A DNA stretch of 27,530 nt from Seminavis robusta (lineage: Eukaryota; Bacillariophyta; Bacillariophyceae; Naviculales; Naviculaceae). The stretch spans positions 1 to 27,530 of the forward strand of contig CAICTM010001532.1 of NCBI GenBank assembly GCA_903772945.1, written 5' to 3'. The translations under genes were made by a program, and so were the position numbers. The number at the start of each line of letters is the position of its first letter. Positions within the stretch are counted from its first letter, which is position 1. This document shows, in pieces, positions 10,031 through 20,700 of this stretch. The notes beneath the pieces are model-generated. The model was given only the letters and a program-made list of their open reading frames with translations. It did not search any database and was not told the origin of the DNA.

Positions 10031-11127
10031 ATGAAGAAATTCTCGTCAGCCATCCTTTCCTTGTTGTTTGTGTCTTCGACACTGGCATTTGTGCCTCTGC
10101 AGCAACAACAACAACAGCACGTTACTCATTTGGCGGCATCCGTCGATGACAAGACCGAAGTACGAGAATATTTCAACTCGGAAGGATTCAATCGATGGAA
10201 CAAAATTTATTCCGAAAGTGACGATGTCAACTCGGTACAGATGGATATCCGAACTGGACACGATCAAACCATTCAGAAAATCCTCAACTGGATTGCCGCT
10301 GATGGTGATATTGCCGGAAAGACCGTCTGCGATTGTGGATGTGGTGTGGGATCGCTCGCCATTCCATTGGCGCAAATGGGTGAGTTACTGAACTACTGAA
10401 CAAGCAAATACTGTTGGTATCATTAAAGAAAGAAAGAATGAAAGAAAGCAGCGAGAGTTTATGGAAGGAAGTTGCGATGATGCTGTTGTTGGATTGAGTT
10501 TCAAGCAAACAAAAGCTCTCTTGGGATGTTTTGATGTTTGTTGAAGATTATGAAATATTATGTCAACTGTACAGTGCGCTCAACCATTTCTCTTTCTTTC
10601 TTTTCCTATCAAATCTCTCTTATCACCACCAATTCACGACAATCACACACACCTACCCACCCTCCTTTCACCATCATCCATCATCAGGTGCCGAACTGTC
10701 TGCCAGTGACATTTCCGATGCCATGGCCGACGAAGCGGGACGACGTGCCAAAGAATTGGGAATCGAAAATGCCAAATTCTACAGTTCCGACTTGGAATCG
10801 GTCACGGGATCATACTCCACTGTCACCTGCGTCGATGTCGCCATTCACTACCCCACCGAGAAAATGACCGAAATGATCACCCATCTTTGCAGTCTCGCAC
10901 AAGATCGCGTCATTATCAGTTTTGCACCCAAAACATGGTACTACGTCGCACTCAAAAAGGTCGGAGAACTATTCCCTGGACCCTCCAAAACCACACGAGC
11001 ATACCTGCACGAAGAAGAGGTCGTCATAAAGGCGCTCAAGGCGGCTGGATTCGAAATTGCCAGGGATGAAATGACCGCTACCAACTTTTACTTTTCGCGA
11101 CTCTTTGAAGCCAAGCGAGTAGCATAA
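10031..11127 (+). CDS. CHLM: Magnesium-protoporphyrin IX methyltransferase, plastid-targeted, two exons
   Basis: This enzyme methylates the 13-propionate of Mg-protoporphyrin IX using S-adenosylmethionine, an early committed step of chlorophyll synthesis in the plastid. Exons are 10031-10379 and 10688-11127, split by a 308-bp phase-1 intron (GTGAGT...CAG); the product is 262 residues. Residues 1-19 are a signal peptide ending TLA|FVP, the A|F plastid motif. The CHLM family signature VREYFNSEGFNRWNKIYSE (44-62) is followed by SAM motif I, CDCGCGVGSLAIPLA (100-114), ASDIS, FYSSDLE, VDVAIHYP, ISFAPKTWYY and the conserved C-terminal FPGPSKTTRAYLH with GFEIARDEMTATNFYFSRLFEA. Mature length fits the family. 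It is divergent from the miaB-like gene and convergent with the kinase-like pseudogene. Confidence 0.95.
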
Positions 11128-11242
11128 AAAGCTAAATACGTACCGTAGTAAGCAATGCTATGCAAGGAAGAAAAAGAACCGACGATGATATGTTATGTTG
11201 GTGTGCTGTAAGCCCAATCATTTTGTTCCATTACTGCTCTGC

Positions 11243-12816
11243 TCAGTGGAGTACAGCACCCAGATTGATCTTTCTTTCTAGAGAAGCTTTGGATGGCTCC
11301 CGCAGACAGCAGTGGCTCAGGTTGGCGTGGACTTGTGCAAGGCATAATCCATCTCTACTACCCGTAGAGGCCAGCATACACATGAAGTCGATCAGATTGG
11401 CTGTTGCTTCATGGAAGACAATGTTCTGACAAAGCACATCTCCGTGATGGAAGCCCTTTTCGTGAAGCTGTTTAAGCTTCAGACATAAAGAAATCAACTG
11501 ACGTTGGTGGGTGGGGACATTCGTCCCTTCGAGCCAGGGCATTTTTAGAACAGCAACACCGATATCGTCGTTTTCAAGGGCCAGCAGCTCCACTCGTTCC
11601 CCGTACAATAGTTTTGCGATCTCCAGATTTGGCCGTCGCATCTTGTGTCGGCAAATCCCATAATCGAACAGCTTGTAAACAGAAGAGTCTGAACGGAAAC
11701 CTTGGGGTGGATCTTGCGTAGTTTTGTGCCCCGTGGGACACCAGGGCAGAAGTCGCAAGTCTCAATTGCTCCGTGAACGGTCACAGGGCTCAGCAATGCG
11801 AGGCAAAGGAAGTAAACCTTCAGTAGTTTGATGCATTTGCCGGGGTCTGCAAAGTGTGCCTCGAAAAGCAGGGCATGTTCCAGGAGACGGCGTTTCACGC
11901 TGTCAGGTGCAAAACTACTCCATGTAAAGCCGTAGAGGCGGATGCTCGCATTGCTCATCGTCAACCCAAATGACAATCTTTCTTGGACCTGTATCAACTT
12001 GGACTGCGAGGCTTCTGAAATGTATCCACAAAGCCGCCAATTGGCATCATCGTGCAAACTCGCTTTGTTCACTTCGATCATGCCAACAAGCACATCCTCG
12101 CGTTGTCCCTCGTTGCAAGAATAAAACGCAGCAATGGCTGTCGACACAGTCGTCCGCGCTGCCCTCCTTGAAACCGCATGCATACTGATGCGAAAAGACG
12201 AATGGTAGATTCTGTCGTTGACAAAACTTGTTGAGGTATTGAGAAATGCCTTCGGAGAAGTCGGCCTCTCGCGAAAATATTGTGCCGGAACGGTTCGACG
12301 CCGAGAAGACTTTGAGTGACACGAGGGACTCCAGAAGATGCATCCAAGCCTCGTCGCCGTTCAACTTGAGAAGATTCTCTTCGGGAGCAACAGCCGCGTT
12401 GCTGCTGCATCCTTCGTAGATAACTTCATGCATGTCTTTCAGCGTACTCGTCGTCGCCAAGGCCCGAAGAGCCTTGTAGAAAGCAGGATGCCGGGCCACG
12501 CCACAGTCGCGGTCGTGGATTTGCAAGTTACCCCGACCGTAGTCAAGGTTGTCGGCGTTGAGTTGACTTGGGGACACGCTGTTGTTGGAGCTTTCGGTCG
12601 AATCCTTCTCTGCTTGCGTCTCTTGAATTTGCTTTGGCTTTGCAAACATATCTTGTATCTCTTCTTTTCAGGGCAATCATTGGTCTTCTCCAATACGCTC
12701 CGCATGTTTTCAAGGTCGTACGGAAGAAAACGCGACTTCTTGCTAGGATTCTTCGGCGAACCGGACAAAGACGATGGCCTCTTCTTTCCATTGTTGTTGC
12801 TTGCAGAAGAGCTCAT
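11243..12816 (-). pseudogene. Protein-kinase-like gene broken into four reading frames
   Basis: Starting at the ATG at 12816 (MSSSASNNNGKKRPSSL), the reading continues in four successive frames with breaks near 12655, 12195 and 11690. Segments are 12816 to about 12655 (Ser/Lys-rich, SKKSRFLPYDLENMRSVLEK), about 12650-12200 (CGVARHPAFYKALRAL, LNKFCQRQNLPFVFSHQYA), about 12190-11700 (GMIEVNKA, CGYISEASQSKLIQVQERLS, ASIRLYGFTWSSFAPDSVKR) and about 11690-11243. The last holds kinase-like elements: SLCLKLKQLHEKG, HHGDVLCQNIVF (catalytic-loop HGDxxxxN, near 11440) and NLIDF (near 11389), where the metal-binding Asp expected after DF is replaced by Met. No GT-AG intron explains the breaks. The gene looks recently dead, since long stretches remain readable. 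It was probably an atypical kinase-like protein of a diatom family; its role is unknown. Confidence 0.65.
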
Positions 12817-13895
12817 CTTTTGTGCACTCTTCCGCTAATTTTGCTCCCTTCTCCTTCCTGGTTTTCCTCCATGCACCCCCCTTCCCTGCCCCCCCCCCCG
12901 TTTTTTGCCCTGCTCCCGTCCTCATTGCTCTCCCCGTACGCCCACCACCACAGCCACCCACCACCGCAGCCCCTGCTCTGCCTAGCTTCACCCCCCTCGC
13001 TCCTTAACGTATCTATTTAGTATTTGTTTTTGCACCCATATCCGGTAAGGTGATGGATCTAACCCATGATTTGGGGTGAGCACTATGTATCGATAGCTCT
13101 GACAATGCTATTAGCTTGCCTCAGGAAGGTCCAATTTGGTCAACATGCCACAACAAAACTTGTTTGTGGGTGTGCAACAGGCTCGCATTCAGTGATGAAG
13201 GCACGAAAAGGAATGAACAGGAAAGCCACCAGACCAGAACAAATTTACACCCCCTTCAATCGGAGGATGAAGGCGGTACAACCGATGGCCGTGAGGTCTA
13301 CAGGACCTTCTTCCTATCGGTCTGGAGGATTCGTTACTCGAAAGAAATTAGTCTGGAAGGTGAAAGCTTAGCTATATCTTAGAAATGGCGGAATCTAGCT
13401 AACTAGCATAATCGCATAATATTCCTCTCAATGATGACACGAGCGAGTTTTCTGGTACCTGGTACATCATGATGAGCGGAGGAGTCGACTGGCACTCGAG
13501 GGAGAGGTGTTTGTTGGTGGCTCCACCAGTTTTCCACACCAAGTCTTTTGCTGGTTGACTTCTATAAAGTAGTCTTATCCATTACGGTACGGTACCAAAT
13601 AATGATAATTACTAGATGTTTACCCTACCGTATTCTTCTCTTCTGAACACAAACACTTCCAGCGGTTTTCTTTTGACTTAAACACTTCCAGCAGCCTTCT
13701 GTTGAATGTTTCCCAGCCCTGCCCATTGACGAGACCAAGCCCCTCCTAAATATTGCTGCTTCCTTTTGATGCATGACAACAAACACAAAAGTCATGATCA
13801 AAGCGCTCCATCGTCCAACCCTCCACGGTCTTGACAAATTTTTGATTTCCATCCTCCTCCTCTCCACTGTTTCGATCCACGACATCTCGTCTTTA
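12817..13895. other. Non-coding stretch with pyrimidine-rich block and poly-C tract
   Basis: Bases 12840-13010 are strongly C+T-biased on the plus strand and include an 11-base C run at 12889-12899 followed by T6. The block lies just upstream of the kinase-like pseudogene start, so it would have been its promoter or 5' UTR. From 13066 to 13382 there are two overlapping open frames with no recognisable domain. Around 13445-13600 the words GGTACC and ACGGTAC recur. No gene is supported. Confidence 0.5.
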
Positions 13896-14489
13896 CTATT
13901 TCTTTTGTCGCTTTCTGGGAGGACCACCCTTCTTCTCTTCCATTTGCTCATGCCGTTCCTTGAACTCCCAGTTGCCACGACGACGATCTTCCGCCGGTTT
14001 CTCGGCATCTTCATTCATCTCCTTCAAGCCTCGGACTCGCCGTTCCTCTTCTTCCGTTAGCTCCTCCCCGGCATCGACTTTGGCTTGAATGGCACTCGGA
14101 AGCTTGTCATAGCCAGCCTTGAGACCATCGTCATAGGTCACAAAGTCCTCTTGGGTCACGAAGGAGTAGCAATCCAAAGGGTCATCGATGCCATAGTGGT
14201 AGACCAAGTACTCGAGTTTCTTCAACTGCTTTTTGCGTTTGCGGGTGGAGTAAAAGTCCCACCAATAGACATCGCGAACAGGACGAGGAGGGACACTGTA
14301 GGGGCTCAGAACCAAACAAGGCACATAATCAGGATCGGTGGCTTTTCCAGCGTTCTCTTCATCTTCATCGTCATCCTCTTCAGCCTTGCAGAACCCCATT
14401 ATGCCAAACATGCTCGTGACTTCCTCGGGGAGAGACTTGAGAATGGTCTCCTTTTCCTTCTCGAACTTGCCCTTTGCTACTGCCGCCAT
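13896..14489 (-). CDS. Conserved-looking protein of unknown function with basic C-terminal tail
   Basis: A single frame of 197 codons runs from the ATG at 14489 (five codons after a TTG that also opens the frame). I do not recognise the family. It begins MAAVAKGKFEKEKETILKSL, followed by an acidic stretch (EEDDDEDEE). A Trp/Tyr-rich core (YVPCLVLSPYSVPP, VYWWDFY, KKQLKKLEYLVYHYG, DDPLDCYSFV) is the part most likely to fold. The C-terminus is highly charged and ends in GGPPRKRQKK, a plausible nuclear localisation signal. There is no signal peptide or membrane segment. Codon use and the structured core argue for a real gene; several shorter opposite-strand frames here are shadows. It is divergent from the dehydrogenase gene. 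Confidence 0.7.
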   Translation of the reverse strand: MAAVAKGKFEKEKETILKSLPEEVTSMFGIMGFCKAEEDDDEDEENAGKATDPDYVPCLVLSPYSVPPRPVRDVYWWDFYSTRKRKKQLKKLEYLVYHYGIDDPLDCYSFVTQEDFVTYDDGLKAGYDKLPSAIQAKVDAGEELTEEEERRVRGLKEMNEDAEKPAEDRRRGNWEFKERHEQMEEKKGGPPRKRQKK

Positions 14490-14981
14490 GATGCTTTGGA
14501 TCAACAGCAGAGACTCACTACTTCTTTCTTTTATTGCTTGTTGTGATGGCTAACTAATACAATAAGCGATTGCCCTTGCCGGTTTATAGTTGTGTTCGTA
14601 TGAGTGTATGTATGTTTGCACTTCCGATCCTTCATAGTCTTGGGACTGCCGCATGCAATGCAATGCTATGCCTGCATTGCTTGCCTCCCTTGCTTGCCCG
14701 GGTGACGGACGACTACTGAGAGAGGGGCGACAGTCGAGGCTGTCTTGCTGTTGTTGTCCTGCTTGTCATGGTTGTGCATTCTCGAAATGTGGAGGTGGGA
14801 AGGCGTTTGTTCGTGCTCACAAATTTGATTGAGAAAGGCAGGCGGCATTCGAATTGAATTGAATTGAATCGAATAGATTTATTCGACTCGACTGACTCGA
14901 CTGATGACTCGACTTGACTCACTCGACTGTCACTTGATCCTTTTCTGTGGTGGTTGTCATTTTTTGCATAAAAGAACCACA
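14490..14981. promoter_or_regulatory. Divergent spacer between the unknown gene and the dehydrogenase
   Basis: This 492-bp region separates two genes transcribed away from each other and must hold both promoters. It contains two short simple-sequence tracts near the dehydrogenase side, listed separately. No clear TATA box at a usual distance could be assigned. Confidence 0.5.
14847..14930. repeat. Imperfect pentamer repeats (GAATT)n and (CGACT)n
   Basis: Bases 14847-14876 consist of GAATT-type units that drift to GAATC. Bases 14882-14930 consist of CGACT/TGACT units with spacer variation. The two tracts abut, 50-130 bases upstream of the dehydrogenase ATG (14982), probably in its promoter or 5' UTR. 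An ATG at 14904 inside the second tract is in frame with the gene and could lengthen the protein by 26 residues. Confidence 0.85.
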
Positions 14982-16241
14982 ATGGCCAATACTACTACTA
15001 CTAAAACTAGCGGCGACAATGGAACGAAGCAAGGAGGAAACAATGGCGACAACACCATGACACTGTCTTGCGTCCTTGGGTGGATGGGAAGCATGGCAGC
15101 CGTGGCCGTTGTGTTCTTGGCGGTGGCCATTATGGTGGTGCCGCGAGTCCTCTACACCGATTTACCACCTGATGTCTCTTTGGATTTGACGAGTCCTACT
15201 ACCATGATTGTCACTGGAGCCAACAGTGGTCTCGGATTGGCATCTGTCATGCACTTTGCGCACAATGAACACGCAACAATCATCATGGCTTGTCGAAGCC
15301 AAACACGATGTACCAGCGCCAAGCAACGCATCTACGACATTCTCGGTGAGGAGGTCGTCAAGGCGAAATTGCAGCCCATGAGTTTGGATCTATCCAAGAA
15401 AGAATCGATTGAAGCCTTTGCCAATGAACTCCGGGGTCAGCCAATTCACATCCTCATCAACAATGCTGGATTGGCAGGTGTTTTTCCAGATCTCGAATAC
15501 AATGCCGAGAATGGAATCGAAACTCATATTCATGTCAATCACTTGGGTCATGTGCGATTGATGCATTGTTTGTGGAACAATCTACAAATGGCAGAAAATG
15601 CGAGAATTGTGGCCGTCTCGTCGCTCATGGCAGCTCCTGCCAAGATTATACCGACATTTGGATGGACTCAAGACGAACCTCGCTACACCACCCATTGGAA
15701 TGGGCGCATGTACGGAGGAAGCAAACGTGCGAATCTGTTTTTTGCCAATGAATTGCACCACCGGTTGATGGATGATACCGCTCTAATCGGAAACAAAAAG
15801 AATGGCAGTCAGATCAGTGTCGTTGCCGCTCACCCAGGCTTTACGCAGACAGATTTGTGCAAAAATGGATGCACGGGAAAAAACACTTTTGGCAGATACT
15901 TGTCCAATCTAAAATTGCTCGTAGGGACGATCAAAATGACGGCGGAAGATGGAGCTTTGTCACAAGCGTATGCTGCTGTTGTCCCACAAAGTGGCGTGTA
16001 CATTGGTCCTTCCTTGGCATTGGTGGGAGGGCCAAAAATTTTGGGACAGCTGGATCACTCTAGGCATCACATGGCCTTTACACGTGATGAAAGCAAAGAG
16101 CTCTGGGATAAGAGTTTAAAAGCCTTGGGAATCGAGGTCTTTGGCGACTACAAGGTTCCTGTGGAGAATGAAGAGGAGGTGAATGTTAATGAAGTTGCAC
16201 CAGAGATGATGGAAAGTTCGGAAGAGGTTACCACGGAGTAA
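14982..16241 (+). CDS. Membrane-anchored short-chain dehydrogenase/reductase (retinol-dehydrogenase / protochlorophyllide-reductase-like)
   Basis: The ATG at 14982 (CACAATGG, a good context) gives 419 residues; an in-frame ATG at 14904 lies in simple-sequence DNA and is less likely. A Thr/Asn/Gly-rich start precedes one hydrophobic segment (MAAVAVVFLAVAIMVV, about 38-53), a membrane anchor or uncleaved signal. The Rossmann fold follows: TGANSGLG (78-85) binds NAD(P), MACRS suits the adenine-ribose pocket, NNAGLAG is the structural NNAG, VAVSSL holds the catalytic Ser, and YGGSK holds Tyr244 and Lys248. AAHPGFTQTDL follows, as in the RDH11-14 / light-dependent POR-like branch. The tail is acidic (EEEVNVNEVAPEMMESSEE). 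The catalytic residues are all present, so it is probably active. The substrate cannot be read from sequence. No intron is needed. Confidence 0.88.
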   Translation: MANTTTTKTSGDNGTKQGGNNGDNTMTLSCVLGWMGSMAAVAVVFLAVAIMVVPRVLYTDLPPDVSLDLTSPTTMIVTGANSGLGLASVMHFAHNEHATIIMACRSQTRCTSAKQRIYDILGEEVVKAKLQPMSLDLSKKESIEAFANELRGQPIHILINNAGLAGVFPDLEYNAENGIETHIHVNHLGHVRLMHCLWNNLQMAENARIVAVSSLMAAPAKIIPTFGWTQDEPRYTTHWNGRMYGGSKRANLFFANELHHRLMDDTALIGNKKNGSQISVVAAHPGFTQTDLCKNGCTGKNTFGRYLSNLKLLVGTIKMTAEDGALSQAYAAVVPQSGVYIGPSLALVGGPKILGQLDHSRHHMAFTRDESKELWDKSLKALGIEVFGDYKVPVENEEEVNVNEVAPEMMESSEEVTTE

Positions 16242-17786
16242 AAAGTGATTTGTACAGGAGACACGCATCCCAAGGGACAACCCGTGCGTGATTCGATTCA
16301 AGAGAATGAGAATGCCAGGGCGGCTATCCTGTGGCCATGAGAGCCCATGGAGGAGGTGCAGCAGCCTTGCAAAAAAGAGAGGCCACTTGGAAATCATGGG
16401 TACAAAGCTGGGCATTACCGGTACCGTATGATCAAAAGGTGAACGGAGTTCTAGCTAGTCCTCCGCGTGCAATATATTAGCAAGGTCAACAGTAGACCAT
16501 CTCCTTCTGATACCGCTGTTACTTCGTCTGGGTAGATCTAGCTGGCTGGAGTAAGGTTGGCTGAAGCTGCACAGATAGATAGCTAGAATTAGATCTAGCC
16601 GGTACATGTAGCTACCATAGGAGCCTCATGTGTGCATCCAGCTCGAGCAATCCAACACCAAACACCCTTTCCACTTCGCATCGCGGTTGTTACATGGATT
16701 CTGCAACCTGCAACGTGAAAAAGAGGGCTTTTGTAACTGGTAGTTTTACAACCCCCAACAGGGCCCGCCAAGCAAGCTCAACCCAAGACCACGCTCTGCC
16801 GAGAAAAATGAGATGCTGAGGAGCTGGATCTCAAAAGAAAGTTTCCACTGTAAGAGCCAAACGAACACACGCTCGGTGACTGCACAGAGCAGTTCCTTAT
16901 CAAAGTGAGTGATTCCGATGTCGTAAAGTACGTCTTATGAAGTCTTTGCGCATTCGGTACTGATCAGCTTCGTTTGGCCTTAATGCCTCTGGAGCAAACG
17001 GCACTGCGCTGGGCGATCCAGCCACCAGAGTGAGCCACTTGCTAAAATTGGCCTGGGATCAACGGTTCAAGAGATTGCATACAAAACACCACCCATCCCA
17101 ACTCCTGGAGGGAGGGATCGGAGAGCAAAGAGGTGTGGAAGGACCATTTTTCTTGTTCGTTTCGGTGCTGCTGGTTGTGATTTTGATAAGAGGAGGTGTC
17201 TAGTTAGTAGATTTGCCGCTCTTGGTCAAAAGGTTGGAAGAAGAGAGATATTGCCGTTGTTGCGCTGGTTGCTTTCTTCGGCAGCAAGTGGAGGTCATTT
17301 CGTCGGCTCCTCGATTTCGGACAGTCGGACAGACGTCCCCAAAGGGTTAGTCCTCACTGAGCGCTCTGTGACCCCCACTCAGTTGGAATGCCTACTGGAC
17401 CCTACGTGGCTTGTACGTATCTTCACTCTCAGGTCATCGAGAGGCAACCACCCAACACTCATCAGGAGCCGCTGCCATCGAGGCAACCTTCCAACGAGAC
17501 AGAGGCAGCAGTAGAAGACATCTTGCGCAGTAGTAGCGTGCAGGACAGCAGCAGCACAGCATCAGCAAGGCTGCGCAGCTCTGTTCTGTTGTTCCTTGTG
17601 GGCAAATTGGTGGGTAAAAGCACGACACGACACGGCGCTTCCTCCCTTCCAAAACGGCTTGGCTACTGGACAGCGCAGCGGCGCTATTGAGCGGCACACG
17701 ACATCATAGACGTCCAGACAGCCACCGACGACGGGGGAAACTGCGACAGCCAAGGGGAAGGAAGGTGTTGTAGCAATTTTTCTGAT
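16242..17786. other. 1.5-kb spacer without a recognised gene
   Basis: No open frame here has a recognisable domain. Palindromic words cluster at 16416-16430 (TACCGGTACCGTA), 16449-16458 (TAGCTAG) and 16596-16616 (CCGGTAC, TAGCTACC). Frames at 17251-17690 are short and Ser/Arg-rich and probably lie in the promoter or 5' UTR of the following gene. Confidence 0.5.
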
Positions 17787-20700
17787 ATGAAGAAAGTGCT
17801 TATAAGGATGAAGAAACGGCTGAGTGGCGACGGGGAGAGCAAGAAGGCTAGCCGTGAAGCCAAGGAGCGATCGAGTGAATCCGGTCAACAAGATGCCTCC
17901 TCGAGTAGTGAGCGACGGAAAGAGGTGGCTCCAAAGTCTCCGCCATCGGCGTCTGTTGCTCGAAAGCCCACAATCACCGAAGAGACATCCACCGATGACA
18001 CTGCCGCTGCTGCCCCCGCGTCCAAGAGCCCCCCTACTAGTAAAGTAAGATCCACTTCTCCCAAGACGATTAGGCCGCTGGCTGCGAAGACTGCTGCGAA
18101 AATCAAGACAACCGCTACCAAGAAAGAGAAGCCAGGGGCCAAGAAAGCCGCCGACAACAAGTCAAACAACGCAGGCAAGAAGAAGGAATCCAAAGAAAAG
18201 AGCAATAGTAACAACAACAGCAAGAAAGACAACAATAATACCAATTCCAACTCATCGGATGACCCCAACAAGAAGGATGACAAGATCGTCAAGAAGAAAG
18301 GAGACGACACACCTGATGCTATCAAAACATACAGCGATGTACCGACTCTCGAGACGACAAAGCTTCCCCGCGGTGGTGTCAGTGTCGATACGAAAGCTGT
18401 GGGCCGTGTACAGGTAAGTCCTTCATTGGCAAGATACGGTGGTCCCTGTGTGCTGGAGACGCGTTCGGTGTTGCATGTCTTGTGGAACACTGCCAACAGC
18501 TTTCTGTGCTTGCCCTTGTTTGTGTGTACGTGCTCGGTCGTTCTTTTAGTTTGGTATCCCTCCCGAGACTATCAAAGACAGCATGAGATTAGGATTGCCT
18601 GTGCCACAGGTATACATTGTTCCTGTAGAACGATTTTGCAGAGAGATGGGACCTGCTCTGGGGGTCAATCTGGCAGAGTTTGAGTTCCCTGCCTACTTCA
18701 ACTTCTTTGTCTACAAAAAGAGATGCACGCTAGTGGTGGACTCGGCAGACGCCGAACAAAACATCCGTCGTGTCTTTAGCGAAACCTTACTCGGTCCTGC
18801 ACAGTTCCGGAAAGAGGAAGATCCCATCCCACACGAGTCGGAAGATTTCGCACTAGACTTTGACAAAGATGCCATTCCAAACTTCCAAAAAGAGTTGAAG
18901 CACTTCCGAATAATGCCGGACGGAAAAGAGCTTGTTCTGGAAACACTGCTCAATTTCCGACACTTTCATATGCCCGTCGAGAATGTGGGTCACGAGAACC
19001 TTGGTGTGATCAGACCATCCGAAGACGACGATGAAGAGGGCGAAGCTTGCACGGACGATGAAGAAGACGACGACGATGAGCCAGAGGCAACAGAGGAGGT
19101 TCCCCATAATGCAAAAGAGGTCGAGCAAAAGCGTGAGAAGACGCCCTTCAACTACAACCAAGCAAGATGGATGGGTAAGGGCCGCGATGTTTCTCAGTTT
19201 TGCTTGTACGTTGGCGTAATTTGTTTGTTCTCACATACATACTTCATCCATGAATTTGCCGCAGGCGATGTAGCGACTGTCTGGCCACCCACAGCCACGG
19301 AGGAGCAGATCGCCGCAAGAAACGTCCCTAGGGTTGAGGTCTTCAAAATGCCGGGTGGAACCGAGTACATTGTTCATGACATTGACGAGAACAACTTCAT
19401 CATCGGAAAAGCTCGGTTCTCGGGTCACGTAAAGGTTTCGGAACAAATGAGCGTGGAAGGATTCGGCGGCACATCTATTCTCGACAACGTCCACGAAGAG
19501 GAAAACGGAATTGACGACGACATCGATTCGGATGATTCTGACGCCCCCACCAGAAAGCGAGAGCTTCCACGCACCTTTCATCCGCCATCATTTGGTGTTA
19601 CCGTTCTCGGAAATTCCCACGGTTTCGATAAGAGTGGGTCTGTGTCTGGTTATGTTTTGTGGATCAATGGTCGTGGTGTGATGATCGATCCTCCACCCTA
19701 TTCGTCAGCGACTCTCGAAAGAGAAGGTATCCGGCCACGAATGATTGTCGGCATCATTATTACTCACTGTCACGCTGATCACGATGCCGGTGCCTTCCAG
19801 AAAGTGCTGACTGGGTCTCCTGTTGTCGTCATCACAACTCCGACGATCTACAAGAGTTTCATTCGGAAGTATGCTGCGCTGTCAGCTTTGAGCCCCGCTC
19901 TGCTTCGACACAGCCACCGATACAAGCCAGCCATCATCGGACAACCACTGCGGTTCCAAGGAGCCACCTTTCATTTCACCTATACGCTACACACAATTCC
20001 ATGTGTGGGTTTCCGAGTAGAATGGCGGGGGAGATCAATGGTTTTTACTGGAGATCATTTCAACAGTCCACCAGCAATAGACAAACTAGAAGAGACGGTA
20101 CGTTTCCATTTGTTTGTTAAATCTCATGGTGGCAGATTTTTGTAGCAATTCTCACTTTATTTTTGTCCTGTTGTTTCTCAGGGTGTGTTATCCCACGCCA
20201 GAGCTAATGACCTCAGACAGCTTCCACTCCAGGAAACTGATCTACTGCTACATGAGGCAGGAGCACCTCCTATCCACACACCCCTGGAAGTTTTGATGAA
20301 GTTGCCGTCCCGTGTAAAGAGGAGGCTGTACGTCGTACACACCTCTGCTCTTCCTGAGGACTGTGAACTACGCGTTGCGCCTACCGGAACTGCGGGAACG
20401 ATTCGCTTGGATCAGCTGCAGAAATCCAGAAATCGACTAGCTGACAGAGGCATGAGTCACAGGAACTGGGGAAATCTGGAAACTTCGTCCGTCAACATGG
20501 AGGAAGACCAAGACTTGCCTTCAGCCTGGAATGGTGCCAACAGTGAGTACGATTCTTCCAGTGTTAATAGCTTTGAAGAAAACCATGCGCTGGTTCAAGC
20601 GTCAGCTCCAGACTTCGCGACTTCGTTCTCCAATCTATCCGCGGCACAAACGAGTACCGGAAAGAAATCCAGAGCCAACTCTATGTTTGCAAGTGACAGT

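Noticed and set aside
10380..10687. Small frames inside the CHLM intron (near 10531-10680)
   Set aside because: They are extensions of exon 2 into the intron; the conserved family sequence requires splicing from 10379 to 10688.
13066..13382. Two overlapping plus-strand frames of 88 and 101 codons
   Set aside because: No domain, no splice context joining them to another exon, and two frames compete over the same bases.
17251..17697. Short plus- and minus-strand frames before the metallo-beta-lactamase gene
   Set aside because: Low-complexity Ser/Arg sequence without motifs; more likely promoter or 5' UTR.
17885..18496. Minus-strand open frame of 203 codons rich in Leu
   Set aside because: It is the antisense of the Lys/Ser-rich first exon, whose AAG codons become CTT; the apparent hydrophobic protein is an artefact.
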